A stretch of DNA of 64,000 nucleotides from Melieria omissa (GCA_963971225.1 OZ020268.1:40865348-40929347); one strand, 5' to 3'; positions 12,196 to 25,435 are shown, counted from the first letter of the stretch. Translations and numbers: made by a program. The notes: generated by a model from the sequence alone, not told the origin.

Positions 12196-12467
12196 CAGTC
12201 GTGTCTGGGTATACTGAACACCCTATATAGTGAACATCTCGATATAGTGAACACCCAAAGTTTGACTGGAGTCTCTAAATATTGAACAAAATTTTGAAAG
12301 CAATATTGAACCAAATTTTGAAAGCAATGTCAAGCAAAAAATAAAAAGTGTTTTTTGAGCAAATAAAACGAGTTTTGGATCAAAAATGTTACCCTTGATA
12401 TAGTGAACAACATTAATACTGTGAACAGGCCTTGCAATAATTAGTTCACTATATCCAGTCACAACTG
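12196..12467. mobile_element. pogo/mariner-type MITE
   Basis: The left end CAGTCGTGTCTGGGTATACT and the reverse complement of the right end, CAGTTGTGACTGGATATAGT, form a diverged inverted repeat. TA precedes the left end. The interior repeats ATATAGTGAACA and AAATTTTGAAAGCAAT. Tigger/pogo relatives carry such CAGT ends and TA targets; no transposase remains. Confidence 0.7.
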
Positions 12468-12479
12468 TGCTCAACACTA

Positions 12480-13944
12480 ACATTGAAAGAGACAAGTTTG
12501 TGACGGCCTTGAGTTGCGCCTAGTTGACCTGATTGAGGCATCTTTTCCCGACAAGAGATGAAAATCTTAATAAATAACGATAAGAGTTCAATAACATGTC
12601 AGATTCCCATTCACTAAAACCACCTTCTGTTACCCTCCCCATCCGTTCATCATTTGAATTTCTTTGAAATAACTCAAAATTCACACAGTAATAATTTCGA
12701 TTCAATAAACAACAAACAGTTTAAACTGATTTTGCTTGCACGAAACCACATCCCACTCCAATCCCGCACAACGCACATCTTTCCCATTCAAATACGACCC
12801 AATAAATCCTCAGAGTGCCAAGTAAATAAATAAAAGAAAATAAAAAATGGATAAAAATCAGTGAGGCCACTTATCAAAATGCGTCATAAAACATGCAAAT
12901 ATGTGCCCGCAGCACTGCCTGCTTCACTGTGCTGCTCTCCAAACCTCCCAAAACACATTTCATTTGATCCTTTGGCTTTGCGCAATTTGTTTGCTGGCAA
13001 CCCGCAAATTTATATGCAGACGATCGAAAATGAATTTCCGTCATTTTTATCGCAGTCACATTCGCCAAAACACCAAAAACAACAACGTCACTACGTCTCG
13101 CTCGCCACTGCATGCGTGGCTGCTGCCTCAAATAACATTCAACTCGCGCTAATGTATACATTATACACATACATATGTACATACGCATACATATACAAAG
13201 CTGTGCGTGTATGTGTGTGTTTGAGTGTTGCGTTTCTCGCATTTCAACCGCAGCCGGCAGCCATAACAGCTGCCAGCGGCAACTGATGCCAACACTGAGC
13301 CAGCAGCGCAACAATGACCCCAAACATGCCTCAACATCTTTGTGTGCGTGTGTATGTCGGCCTCACACTCGCCCTTCACGCGAACCTAACGATTGGCCTA
13401 ACGTCGACGTCCCGTTTCCGTCTGCTCGAACGTTTGCCGCAGCCAACGTGCTCCAAACGCTTGTCAGCCATCATTGTGCTGTATACGTCACGTGTCTGTC
13501 TGTCTGTGTGTCTGTGTGTGTGTGTGACGACATGCCGTGGCATGGTTAGCGGCGCTTCAGCGCGCAGCCACACCGGTTTCGGGTATTAAATTGCCTGCTG
13601 CTGCCAATCAGTTGAGCCAGTAAAGCGGCCGCAGGCCGACTTCATTGCCTGACTTACCCACACACACACACATACACACAACCAAATCAGACTGCTGTCG
13701 CTATCATTCAGTGCAAATAATGTTGACTGCGGCAACAGCGACGCCAATTGCAATTTGCTAATCAAGTCAATAACAGCAAATCTGAGCGATCTGTCAGTTA
13801 AAAAAGTTTTGAGTAGAGTGGAGTAGAGAGTGAGGGTACAAGTCAGGTAGAACAGCTGAGAAAAACAACTGCTTAAAAATTTTCGTCTGAAGAAAAATTC
13901 GAGTTGCAAGTGCAATAATTACAATGTACAACAACAACAAAAAT
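12480..13944. other. Noncoding, moderately complex sequence
   Basis: 12.85-13.60 kb has higher GC, CA/TG microsatellites (13196-13225, 13500-13525, 13660-13680) and ACATAC steps. Frames of 80-150 codons occur on both strands but none resembles a protein and they overlap one another. It could be regulatory; nothing specific is visible. Confidence 0.4.
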
Positions 13945-14520
13945 AACAAGATTCTGACAAAGAATTCTGGTAAAGTGAGCCAAAAAACAGAGGGGTTTTA
14001 AAATTTCGCCCTGTTGGAACATTCTTATGGTGAATCGACTTACAAAAACCAGGTAATCTTACATTTGGCGTATACGGTGTGTTCATCAGTTGAATGTAAA
14101 ATACTATGGGGAACTTTTTTGGGTCAATTTGAAACCGGAAGAAAAAGATGAACCACCAGAAGATTCGTTAAGATTCTAACAAAGGATTCTGATAGAGGGA
14201 ACCAAAAAAAGCTGGTTTTGAAAGTTTAGGTCTGCATTTTTTTCTAGGGGTGATCAAAGTTTCACCCCGTTTGAAGATTCTTATGATGAATCGGCTTACG
14301 AAAACCATGTAATCTTTTATTTTAGGTATATGATGTGTTCAGATATTTAATGTAAAATACTATGGGGAAAAATTTTCTAGAACATTTAACCCTGTAGCTC
14401 CCATTTCTATGGGTCAATTCTAAAATGCCATAAAATGTCCTTTGAAACAGGAATTTTAAGAAAAAGATGAACCACCAGAAGATTCGCCAAAAAAATCTAC
14501 TATAGGTCTCTGAATACAGC
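13945..14520. mobile_element. Degenerate, doubled copy of the CACTG-ended repeat family
   Basis: Two related half-copies (from about 13946 and 14160) each begin ATAACAAGATTCTGACAAAG or similar and contain TTCTTATGGTGAATCG, GTATATGATGTGTTCA and TTTAACCCTGTAGCTCC, as in the intact elements at 24001-24661 and 57162-57759. It is heavily mutated and runs straight into a 170-bp tandem array. Confidence 0.75.
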
Positions 14521-15030
14521 AAAGCTCAGAATTTAACTTGACCATCAGAAAAGAGTCAAAACTGAAAAAAATTGTTGAGGATTAATTTCATTTCATTAAT
14601 TACAGTAAATTTTGTAGCTAATTTTTTTTAAAATTTACCCAAGATGAAAGGAATCAACAAAGCTCCTCTTTGTTCAAAATTTAACCTCCCAAAGCTCAAA
14701 ATTTTACTTGAACGTCAGAAATAAGTCAAAACTGAACATTTTTAAGGATTAATTTTATAACAAAAGTTTCCTTACAGTCATTTTTTTAGCTCATTTTTGG
14801 AAACTGACCCAAGATGGAAGGAATTAACGAAGCTCTTCTTTGCTCAAAATTTAACCTCCCAAAGCTCAAGATTTCACTTGAATGTCAGAAATAAGTAAAA
14901 AATGAAAAAATTTTTAAGGATTAATTTCACAACAAAAGTTAACTTGCACTAAGTTTCTTAGCTCATTTGTTAGAAATTGGCCCAAGATGGAAGGAATTAA
15001 CGTAGCTTCTCTCTGCTTTACTGCAATGGC
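14521..15030 (+). repeat. Three 170-bp tandem repeats
   Basis: AAAGCTCA followed by an ATTT or ATTTCAC variant starts units at 14521, 14691 and 14861. Each ends with CCCAAGATGGAAGGAATTAA or a close form. Spacing is exactly 170 bp twice. The array continues the interior of the adjacent CACTG-ended element (CAAAGCTCAGAA is shared), so it grew from that element. Confidence 0.9.
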
Positions 15031-16786
15031 GAATTTTCACAATAGTTTCTTTTGAAGAAAAACAGATTATACTAAAGAAATGTTATTTTGTGTGGAGGAA
15101 ATGATCTGATAATTCATTCCAATTGATTTGACAAGCTTAGGTAAAGTTTCGTTCGAGCATTTCTATAATTTCAAATTAAGTTTTGGAAGAGAGATTCGAG
15201 GAGATTATCCTATTGTTAGATAGCAATGCATTGGTAAAGGAAGTAGGAAACATTTAGAAGACAGGCTTTTGAAGAAAGATTTTATGGGCACTTGACTTGG
15301 ACGGTTCAAGGTTATCGCTGTTGGTTCAAATCTGCCCAGAAAGAACCCACATTCTAGTTGTATAGGCTAAACGCTGGAACATCGCATAACTTACATAAAC
15401 CTTAGGCAACGTAAATTGAATACGCCATACGTCGAACACTTGTAGTTGTTTTTGTATTTGGTAAGCCATAGTTTACCGGTTGCACTCTTTCTAGTTCTAA
15501 CAATGGCTGCCAAGGTCGCACTTATGCCTTTAGAAGATCGAAGCGCAGCCAACAACAACTGGAAATCTTCGTTTTCTTATCTCGAAAGCCTCACAATTTC
15601 AATTTCAATTTGCCTCACTTTCATCCATCGAGGTCAATTACAGGTCGCAGTTGTAGAAAAGCAGACTGTGCCATGAATCGATTCTTTCTTCAAATCCTCC
15701 AAGTATATCTTACGCACCAAAATCATGGTCTTCTATTTTTTCATGCCTAGCTTTCTCATGTAACTTTCTACTCTTTCTGCACGCCTATCTTTTTTACTCA
15801 AGTTTCCCGGAACCAATGTAACTTCGTTCTAGAGCCGTGGTGGCTTTCCGACTGTTGTGAACTGAAACTGGAATCCTCGATTTCGTTTTTTTTTTTCAAG
15901 ACAGAAGAAAATATATAAAAACAGCTCCATTTTGGAATGCGCTCGCTTCAATTGGAGAGAAACTTCAGCAATCGTTAAAGTCTTCAGAGTTGGGGAGTTT
16001 TCAAGTTTCTAAAACTAAAGAAGGGTCTAAAAACAAAACTGCTTCTGCTGGAGAACTCGTTTGCTTAGATAAGCCTAAGAGACAAACTTTAGCAGTTGAT
16101 GAGACCTTCAGAGTTGGGAAGATTCAGAAATTCTGAAAAAGTAAACGATATAAGAATTACACTGTTCTGTTTCGGTGTGAGTTCGCTTGGAACAAGAAAC
16201 TTTAGACTTGAGAAGTTCCAGAGATTCTAAAAAAGAAGGCAATGTAAGAACTACACCGCTCTACTCTTTATTAGGATGTGTTTTCTCCAATATAGACAAG
16301 GAACTTAAGTAATTGTTGCACTTCCACTGAAGTAGTGAATTACGTCGAATTAGGTTTCTATTGTTAAGAATGGTTTCTACTCGCAACTCTTTCGGAGTCA
16401 GATTTTTATGTAGTTGTCACCATTGGAGTTGCTGATTGTTTTCCACTCATCATCGTGTTGGGCGGACATGGACCTGGAGACTTTTGTGCAGAAACACCGT
16501 GGCAATTTCGTATATTCTAGAGGACATCAAAACCCTCTCGATGCGTCACATGGGAATGCGATCAATAAAAGATAAGGCAACACGATGAGGGATATGTAGA
16601 TAGATAGTTAGGCAGTTAGCTCATTTAGACCATTAGGGGCCCAATCCATTGTGATATATAGACCTTACGGCTGGATCACCTATATTATCGAAGAAATTCT
16701 TACCCAAGTGAATTCTCCTTTTCTAGCTTCTTCTGTCCTGGTTTTGCCTGATTATATAGTATATGTTACCTTACAAACTTTAAAAC
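15031..16786. other. Intergenic, with a loose tandem repeat at 15.95-16.32 kb
   Basis: No conserved coding sequence. Around 15955-16320, three imperfect units share GAAACTT(C/T)AG, TCAGAGTTGGG(G/A)AG, and CTAAAAAAG / AAGAA(C/T)TACAC, with a period near 125 bp. The rest shows nothing I recognise. Confidence 0.5.
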
Positions 16787-17060
16787 CTACTTACTTAACT
16801 GACCATAGCAACCCGTTACTGGGTCATGACCTGCCGCAGAATTTCGCTCCAGGCGCCTCTGCTTTGCATGCGTTTTCTTCAGATCGTCACACCAAAAGGA
16901 AGACAGGGCCTCCTCCACTTGGTCCTTCCACCGCAGACACGGCCTCTCTCTTCGACTTCGACTTTCAACTGCCGAACTATCGATACACCTAACTGTCGGT
17001 TCAACTATCGAACACTTTTTTCGCCGGAGTTTCAAACTTTACTTTCTAAGTGATGGGGCT
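16787..17060 (-). mobile_element. LINE 3' end, copy 1 (5'-truncated)
   Basis: The minus strand reads ...RPCLRWKDQVEEALSSFW...AKQRRLERNSAAGHDPVTGCYGQLSK, a tail seen at the C terminus of some insect non-LTR retrotransposon proteins. The stop is followed by AAGTAAGTAGG. Two more copies of this 3' end are in the window (44.66-44.80 and 56.60-56.80 kb). It is truncated upstream, as is usual for LINE insertions. Confidence 0.65.
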
Positions 17061-19746
17061 GCCATCTAACGCCGCTTAGAAAGCCTCCGTCAGTTCGAGC
17101 TACCGCTCGTATCGCCATCTATTGTGTGCAGAATGCTGAATTACAGCAGAATGGTTGGGGACCTCGCTAGATCAATTTGGTGCGCTGTTTTCGTTATTGT
17201 CCGCTTCCCCTTGCAGGCGTCGCTGGTGTACCGTGTAGCTGTATATTTGAGTCCTCCATCATTTGTTATTCATTCCTCCTTCTATTAGAATCTTTCCTAC
17301 CACCTATGAATTTGCGTTCAGATCTGGTTAACCTTAAAATGTCAGTCTATGTCTGCTTAAATTTCTATAAGAAAAAAAGGTGTAAAATGTTTCTAAATAG
17401 TATTTTTAGTTTTTGTATACAATTTTACTTTCAAAATAGTAAAAGTCTTTCATGATTTTCCTACAAAAAACTATGCTATTGAAAAGGAAACACTAAAATG
17501 GAGTCATTTTTACTTGATTGGGTATTCTAGTCGACAAGTTAAGTCGGTATTGAAAACTGAGATCCTCTGACTAGTGGTTTAACACTTCAACCACAATGCT
17601 ACTGCAGGCAAGTTTACGGAACATTACTAAAAAATATATAAAAACTGACCAACTTAATCTGGTTTGTCGTTAACTCAGCAATTGTTAAACTTTTATTTCT
17701 GTGTTTTACATATTTCTACTTATTTATTTATTTTTTCAAATTATTCAATTATTTAAATATTGGTTTCAATTATGTCATTTTTGAAACAATTCAAGTGTCT
17801 ACGTGTACTATTCTCACATATTGGAGTTCATTAGTTCCGTAACGCATATCCTGCATTCAAGTTTTCATTACAGTTCAGCATTGTGACCATTCATTAGTGC
17901 AGCTTATGGCTCTCGGAAGAGCAGTTTGGCTAAAATTTCCATCATTATTTCAAGTCGGAATTTAAATTAGTTCCACTTTATTAGCTTTCGCGCGGCTGGC
18001 TGGCAGATCGCCGGTGCAAATACTGTGTGCAATTTGCGAATTTATGATTTGCCGCTGTTTCGGTTGCAGCATTCTGGGCGCAATGCACACGCACACACCT
18101 GAACGCGCTCACACGCATTGCAGTGCGAGCCGTCGCGCTCGTCTCGCTGCGCCATTTACGGCAATTTCACGCGTCGCCGACGCATAGATATGCAAAGTCG
18201 ATTAGTATTTCGTTTATTGCATTTTACGCACAATTTCGCCGACGCCCAAAAATATGCAAAATTTTAGCACAATTTAATATAGAAACGGCTGGCGGCGTGC
18301 CAAGCGCGAGACAGATAATGAGCCCAGACAGACAGATGAGCGAAAAATGAGCACCGAAATATATATCAACAACAATAACAACAACAAGAGAACTAAAATG
18401 ACGCTACGCTGTCAAAATGAATTCTTGGGGGAAATTTGCGTTGGCTGCCTGCACCGGGACGTTGTCATTAGTGTTGCGCATTATTTTAGTTGCTTTTCAA
18501 CTTTATTCTTTCAACTCGAACAGAGAGCGAAAGCAAAATTTGAGAAGAGCGGGTTTGAAGGGCAGAACGCAGCAGACACATTGGCCCACATTATGGGAAA
18601 CGAGCCGAGTGCGGCTGGCATTTCCGGGCAACACAACAATGCACACACCGGCAGCAGTTGTCGATTGTTGATGAAGAAAAGCATAAAAAGCTTGAAAATA
18701 CAATTTGCAACAATTCATTTACATAAATACAACCACATATATATTTTCTTGCTGGCGGTGAAGTATAAACGAAGTAAAGTAAAAAAGCTCTGTCAGGAAT
18801 ATGAAAAGAAATGAATGAGTCGAAAACAAAAAACAACAAAAAAGAGCACATTAGAAAAGGCAGAAAGTGCCGAATTTTCGACAAACCAAATCACAAACCA
18901 TCAGCTGTAGCTATGTGTTGTGGCGTGTTTAGGTGAATTCAATGCAACAACAACAACAACTAACAACATATCCTGTAATGAGGCATTAAGCAAACAACAA
19001 AAACCAAAACAAGAACAAAACAACAGCCGCAATTTATACAAATCCCAACAACTACAAATATTAAACTTTCTAAATGTCTAAATTAAAATCATTGAAATAT
19101 CACAAACAAACCAAAAGACACACTGAGAGAAATTGCCGAAAGGTCGAAATCAAACATTCAGCAAAATGTTTAGAAAGCGAAGTGCAGTCAGAAGTCATAG
19201 TCGCCATTAAAAATGTATTTAAATGTCAGTGGTAATTGATATTTGTTAAATTTAAACTTGAAAAACCTAATAATAACAATAACACTAATACATACAAAAC
19301 ATTGCCAAGCTGGCTCTTGGCCAACCAATACAACAACAATAACACTTGAATGTTCAATTTCAAATATGAATGAAAAGAAAACTTCACCAGAAATCGTAAT
19401 TAATTAATGTAAAAAAAACGAGTACTTTACAAATTGTATGACGCCTAGATGTGTAAATTATACATACATACATACTATACATATACATACATACATAATA
19501 TACATACTAATGAAATAAAGCAGAAACCTTATGAAATTTTAAACAACCTAACTGTATGTGTTATAAGCTAAGTCAACTAAATACAACCGACACGCACTAA
19601 ACTAAACTAAACTTAACTAAAAACAAATGCAAGAAATGAAATTTTGAATGTGGAATAGCCGAGACCAGACACACACAAAATCTCCAAAATTTAGAGTTAA
19701 ACACAAACACACAAACATTGTGTAAAGTCTACTTTTATATTTCCAC

Positions 19747-19784
<38 letters not shown>

Positions 19785-20050
19785 TGTCACCTCTAAGAAC
19801 TGTTTGTCGAGTCCTAGAAATTATAAACTCATCACAGTTTTACATGAAACATGGCACAGAATTATTTTTAGTCAAGTTAAACGCAACAAAATTGGCCAAA
19901 ATTGCATTTTTTTACTTATACATACAAAGGTTTTACGTATATAAAAAACAAATAAAAAATTACTAAACTTGTTTTAATTAATAAAAACAAATTTGTTTTT
20001 TATATATATTTTCCAAATTAATTAAAACAAATTTTATTTTTATTTATATT
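17061..20050 (+). other. Noncoding; A-rich transcript-like stretch 18.3-19.97 kb
   Basis: No conserved proteins. From about 18.35 to 19.97 kb the + strand is A-rich with CAACAA runs, ACATACATAC steps (19461-19500) and AATAAA at 19514-19519, as in fly untranslated regions. A CA microsatellite lies at 19745-19782. It could be a distal part of a long Pde9 3' untranslated region or a noncoding RNA; this is inference only. Confidence 0.35.
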
Positions 20051-21400
20051 TTTCTAATTTTCTCTAAATGACAGAAAATCATTTTTAAAAAATTCTATTT
20101 TTATTTATTTAACTTAATTTTGTCATTAATTATTTTTTTCTTAAGCATAATTATTAAAATTTTATTTTTAAATAAATTAGAAAAATAAAATATATTACTT
20201 TTAATTCAAATAGAAAATTTTTCCATTAAAAAATTTAATTATTAAAAATTTATTCTTCTTAAATTTTATTAATAAATTATTTCTCTTATTAAATTAGTGT
20301 TAATTAATTTTTATTTTTTTCTTTAATAAATTTCAATTTAAATTATAATTAAATTAAAATTCAATTTTTTTTTAATTTCTCTTTTCTCTCATATTTATAG
20401 AAATTTTTTTTTTGTTTATTTAACGTTTTTTATTGTTTAATTTTTTCCCTAATATATTATTTTGAATTTATTTTTGTTTATATTAAAAACTTTAATTTTT
20501 ATATATATTTTTTAATTTTTTATTTTTTTATTTTTATGCCATTCTATTTTTTATTTAACTTAATTTTTTTTTATTAATTATTTTTTTTTAATATATTAGT
20601 TTTAATTACTTTTCTAATTTTCTCTAAATGACAGAAAATCATTTTTAAAAAATTCTATTTTTATTTATTTAACTTAATTTTGTCATTAATTTTTTTTCTT
20701 AAAAATATTTATTAAAATTTTATTTTTAAATAAATAAGAAAAATAAAATATATTACTTTTAATTCAAATAGAAAATTTTTCCATCAAAAAATATAATTAT
20801 TCTCTTTAATTTTATTAATAAATTATTGCTCTTATTAAATTAGTGTTAATTAATTTTTATTTTTTCTTTAATAAATTAAAATTTTAATTATAATTAAATT
20901 AAAATTCAATTATATTTTTTTTAATTTCTCTTTTCTCTCATATTTATAGAAATTTTTTTTTTTGTTTATTTAACTTAAAAACTTTAATTTTTATATATAT
21001 TTTTTAATTTTTTATTTTTTTTATTTTTATACAATTCTATTTTTTATTTAACTTAATTTTTTTATTAATTATTTTTTTTTAATATATTAGTTTTAATTAC
21101 TTTTCTAATTTTTTTTAATTTTTAAATGGAATTTAGACATTTTTTTTAGTTTTTTCTTTAATTAATAATTTTTCTTATTATATTAATTATTTTGAATTAA
21201 TTTTGATTTAATAAAAATATTTAATAAATTTTATTTTTTTATATATTTTTCTAAAGTTCTCCTTTCCCCCAGTTTTGATGGAATTCTATTTTGTTTTATA
21301 AAAATGTCTTCAAATGTAGTTATTTTTTCATAAACTTATTATTTTCTTTATTAATTACTAATTCAATTAATTTTTTTCTTAATATATTTTTTACACCAAA
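20051..21400. repeat. AT-rich block with a duplicated ~560-bp unit
   Basis: The unit starting TTTCTAATTTTCTCTAAATG at 20051 recurs at 20611, and a further start (TTTCTAATTT) appears at 21102. Distinctive shared words are GACAGAAAATC, ACTTAATTTTGTCATTAAT and CTCTTTTCTCTCATATTTAT. The second unit is about 490 bp owing to deletions. The whole block is nearly pure A+T with few C or G. Confidence 0.88.
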
Positions 21401-24000
21401 CTCTTCACTCTTCAAACTCTTCTTTAGTCAAACAAAACTATAAAACTAGAAAATACTCCATTCTGCAAAAAATTGGCTTCAAGTATTGTTTTAACAAAAA
21501 GATTAGTTAAAGCAAATGTTTCTTTAAATTTCCGTTATGGCCCGAAAGCATAGCAGCGACAGCGACACACGACTACAAAATAGCGTCGACATCAACCGTT
21601 GCCATGTACTCGTACCTAGTCAGTAAATTGATTACAATGAAAACGCCAAAAAAAAGCAATGGTGCCAATTGATTTGATTTGTATGCCTGTGAAACAGAAA
21701 TTCTTGTACGGTTGACGACAGCAACAACTGTGGTCGGTGGTCGTCAATGTAATCATCTTCGTAGAAATGTTCTGATTCTATATTTTGACAGATGTGCTCG
21801 TGTCGCTGCTGTTGTCAATGTGTTCGATGCATTATTCATAAAGGAGCTGATCAATTAGTTGACCAAAGACAGCTCAAATAGTTTTTTTATAATTCAATGA
21901 CAGTTTGCTATCAGTTAGAGTCACTTCTATATACTTCCTTTTTCTTTTTCAGATCCAAGTAGACTTTTTCTCTTTATTCACTCCTCTGGAGAGCATAGGG
22001 CCTCAACAAGGATAATGCTTTAATCTTATCAAGGCTAATCACTATAAATTCTGTCAAGATGGGACGATCCGTATGGTGAAAGTATTACGCTGAGTTGTAT
22101 GAATATCACTGATAGGTTGGAGGAGTGGATATCAGAGGGTTGGTGCCTGCGATACGCGCTGCGTCATTTTTCGTTAGTCCAAACTGATCGTGTTGTTGGT
22201 GCGCATGTACAACTATTAAATATTAGGATCTTTTGAGCGTTACGCATCTACTAAACGTGTGAAAGGGAATTGTGTTAAGGTAAAGGACTTGATAGAGAAA
22301 TGTTAGTAAGAGAAGAAATAATGGATCAAAATTTACAATTTGGAAAAGTGTGAAGTCAAAACTTAATTGAGAATCGAACCCATAACCTCTGGGATCGAAG
22401 CCCAGTGCACTCGAAGGGAACTTTGTGGCTCTAAACTCTTTCTCCTCTTAATGAAAATTACTCAATACGACTTTTGTTGAATTTATAGGTAGATCCAGTT
22501 TTTGCCATGTTATTTCAAAGACCCTAAAAGTGTGCTTCAGTTGACCTAATTTATGTCTTAGCCAATTAATCCACCAACATTGCTTACGAGACTAATTTTA
22601 TGTCACAAAGTTACACAAGAAATGAAAGGACAGTTTTATCTTTAAATCATTGAAGTATTTTTCATTCTGAGTTTTCCTCCAAATGTGCCACATTGTCTCT
22701 TATTGTTTCTTTATCTCTGTTACTCAAAACTCTCTCTCTCTCTCTCTACAAGCAACAATGAAACACAAAAGACAATTTTATGGTTTAAAATAGAAAATCA
22801 TTTGATCAAAGCCACATCAAATGCACATAATTGTGATCCATCCAAAAGCGAGTTCCAAATAAAAAACACTCCACACAATCCACAAACAAAATGCCACCAT
22901 AAAAGTTTATTTATTTTATTAAAAAAATTTAATAATTGAAAAAGTAAAACCAAAAGACTTGAGCTTGAATTTAGAATCTGAAGGAAAAATTGTAAACAGA
23001 CAGCAAGAAAGAAATCAAAATTCGATTCATATTTGAAATCCTTTTATTTGACTAATGTTCAACATAGCAAAATGTATGCAATTTTGAATTTTTCTTAAGC
23101 AAACTTTAGGCAAGCAAAGTGCGGCCAGGTATCAAAGAAGCTTAAACTGGTGAATTTTTGTCGGAACTAATTAGAAGTCAATTAATTACAAATTGCACAA
23201 CAAATAAAATAAAAACATTAAACTTTTCAAACACAAAAATCAGAGACAGAGAAATGAAAATAAATAAAAGTTTCGCAAAAAGATTTTGTTGCTCTAAAAA
23301 TCTAATAAATTCCATTCAAACAAGAAAAACTATTTGAAAGAAATTCCAACATTTTACTGCACTCAATAGATTTTCCAACACAATACCAAGCAACAACAAC
23401 AACAATCTGCATGAAACAATCCAACAGCGAGCAGTATTCGGACCAAACCAAAAGCACTCACACACACACAGACATCTATGACAACAGTAAATACTGCAAC
23501 TTCAGATCAATAATGATTGAGAATAACTTTGTCATGAAACACTGAGTAGAGTTTAGCATGAAAAACACAAAAATGTCTGAGATCACCAGTCGAACAGAAA
23601 ACATAAGCAAGCAGAACTGTGCACGGTTTCCTCTTACACTCTGAAACAAAATATTTTAAAAAATTTTCAAAAGAACTGTAAACGCAAAACCCTCCTTAAT
23701 TGTACACACAATGAGTAATGGGAACAGGATTTATGCGAAAGATATATTTTTTCAATACTTGTCGTCACAACCCGAACTTTTGTGTGGTTGAGACAATCTC
23801 AGCTCTGGAAATGCGCTCTCAAAATTTTCAACAACATGAACACATAATTCTTTCCATAAAATTTTAATCATTTAAATCAATTCACGTCAAAGTTATTAAA
23901 ATTTTGATTTTATGGGTTTAAAGTTATCTTTTATTTAATTGTTCAAGCGATGATTTTTTTCGATTAATGCAACAATTTCAAAGAGCAAATCAACTAACTA
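21401..24000. other. Intergenic, no recognisable gene
   Basis: A G+C-richer patch at 21.53-21.80 kb is not obviously coding. TTGAGGCCCTATGCTCTCC (minus strand, near 21990-22010) resembles the 3' region of dipteran LINEs and may be a fragment. 22.68-23.46 kb is A-rich on + and resembles transcribed untranslated sequence. A tRNA-like relic lies at 22368-22430. Confidence 0.35.
22368..22430 (-). repeat. tRNA-like relic (probable SINE head)
   Basis: The minus strand has a T-arm-like GGGTTCGATTCTC and an anticodon-arm-like CTGGG / CTTCGAT / CCCAG hairpin with TCG in the anticodon position (Arg-like). No convincing D arm or acceptor stem follows, so it is not a working tRNA gene. Confidence 0.45.
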
Positions 24001-24661
24001 CACTGCACAACACAAAAAAAATAACAAGGTTCTGACAACGGATTCTGGTAGAGGAGGCAAAAAAAGATATACGTATATCGGTGTTTAGAAAGTTTACACC
24101 TGTATTTTTTTTAGGGGGGTCAAAGTTTTCCCCTTTTTGCTCATTCTTATGGTGAATCGGCATACGAAAACCATGTAACCTCACATTTTAGGTATATGAT
24201 GTGTTCAGCAATTTGATGTAAAATATTACGAAGAACATTTTTATGGAGCATTTTAACCCTGTAGCTCCTATTTTGATGGGTCAATTTGACCTTTTTTTCT
24301 AAAATGCAAAAAATGTCCAGTAAAACAGAACTTTTTAAGGACAACATTTAACACGAAAATATTCGCCATGAAATTCTACTATAGGTCTCTGAATACATCA
24401 AAGCTCAGAACGCCAGAATTAAGCCAAAACTGAAAATGTGTTTAAGTGTTTATTTCGTACTTATTCAAAATTGGTACTAAAATCTCCTACAAAACTTCAT
24501 TTTTGAGGGTTAGTGTGTATGGGAAAAATGTTGAACGCAAAATTTCACTATAAGTCATCGCACAAAAGAAAGCTCTAGATATAATATTTGCCCCCTCTAC
24601 CAGAATCCGTTGTCAGAACCTTGTTCTTTTAACAAAAAAAATTTGATTTTGCTGTGCAGTG
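24001..24661 (+). mobile_element. CACTG-ended MITE with ~60-bp inverted ends
   Basis: Both ends begin CACTGCACA and carry AACAAGGTTCTGACAACGG followed by ATTCTGGTAGAGG, one inverted relative to the other. CTA directly flanks each end (23998-24000 and 24662-24664), a possible 3-bp target duplication, which would fit CACTA-like elements. There is no transposase; the frames inside are short. Confidence 0.85.
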
Positions 24662-25194
24662 CTATTCAAATTCTTCATACATTCCTTAAAAGTTATCTTC
24701 AAGTTCCGCCCGCAAATTTTATTCTCCTTAATCTATCTATCAGTTACTATACCACGACTTCTAAACAACAAAAATAAAGGAAGCTACAGACTTACAATTA
24801 AACTATCAATGCTCTTCCCTGACCAAAACAAAACAGAATTCTAAACTCTTCGCTCCTCACTGGTCCGACTCAGGGAGACCGGAGACCCCCAGACTTTTAC
24901 TGGTTTCCTCAAGGTTTTCAGCATTGTAAATATTTTTGTATCGCAATCAGTCAACTCCTTATCGATCCATATGAATCATCTATTTTATCTATCCATATAA
25001 AGTGTTGAAGTTGTTTGCTTAAAAAGCTATGTTCGATTGCCAAATCGAAAATCTTTTTTGACCATCTTGGCGGTTTCACTATACGCAGGATTGAAACTAT
25101 AGAATCTGTACGAGGTTAGGTTAGGTTGCAGACCTCTAAATGAACACTGTTTTTTTTTCAACATGCATTACAACGCACATTTCAAACGGATAAG

Positions 25195-25432
25195 AGAAGG
25201 GACGGAGGAGACCTACAGTTTAACGCCGAACCCGAACGGCAGTTTTTTGGCAATTTTTTCTTTAACACTTGGAGGTTTTGCCATTCCTTACTAAGATTCT
25301 TATAAATCTCATCTGTTTCATGTGGATAGCGATAGAAGTAGACGAGTTTTACACCAGCCCGAGCAAGGAATCGAACCTAAGGCCTCGGTAAAAGAAGCCA
25401 GCGCGTTACCCGCTGGACTATCGAGGCCGGCA
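25195..25432 (-). mobile_element. tRNA-derived SINE
   Basis: Read on the minus strand, an A box (TAGTCCAGCGGGTAACG) is followed by a canonical B box (GGTTCGATTCC), the RNA polymerase III promoter of tRNA-derived SINEs. The body contains GGAATGGCAAAACCTCC, CTGCCGTTCGG and AAACTGTAGGTC, words I associate with a tephritid SINE family (from memory). The SINE end is near 25195. Confidence 0.8.
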
Positions 25433-25435
25433 ATC

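Noticed and set aside
12861..13589. Cluster of overlapping frames on both strands
   Set aside because: Mutually overlapping, microsatellite-driven (Val-Cys, Thr-His runs), no domain.
22368..22430. tRNA-Arg gene
   Set aside because: Only the T arm and anticodon arm are visible; no D arm or paired acceptor stem.
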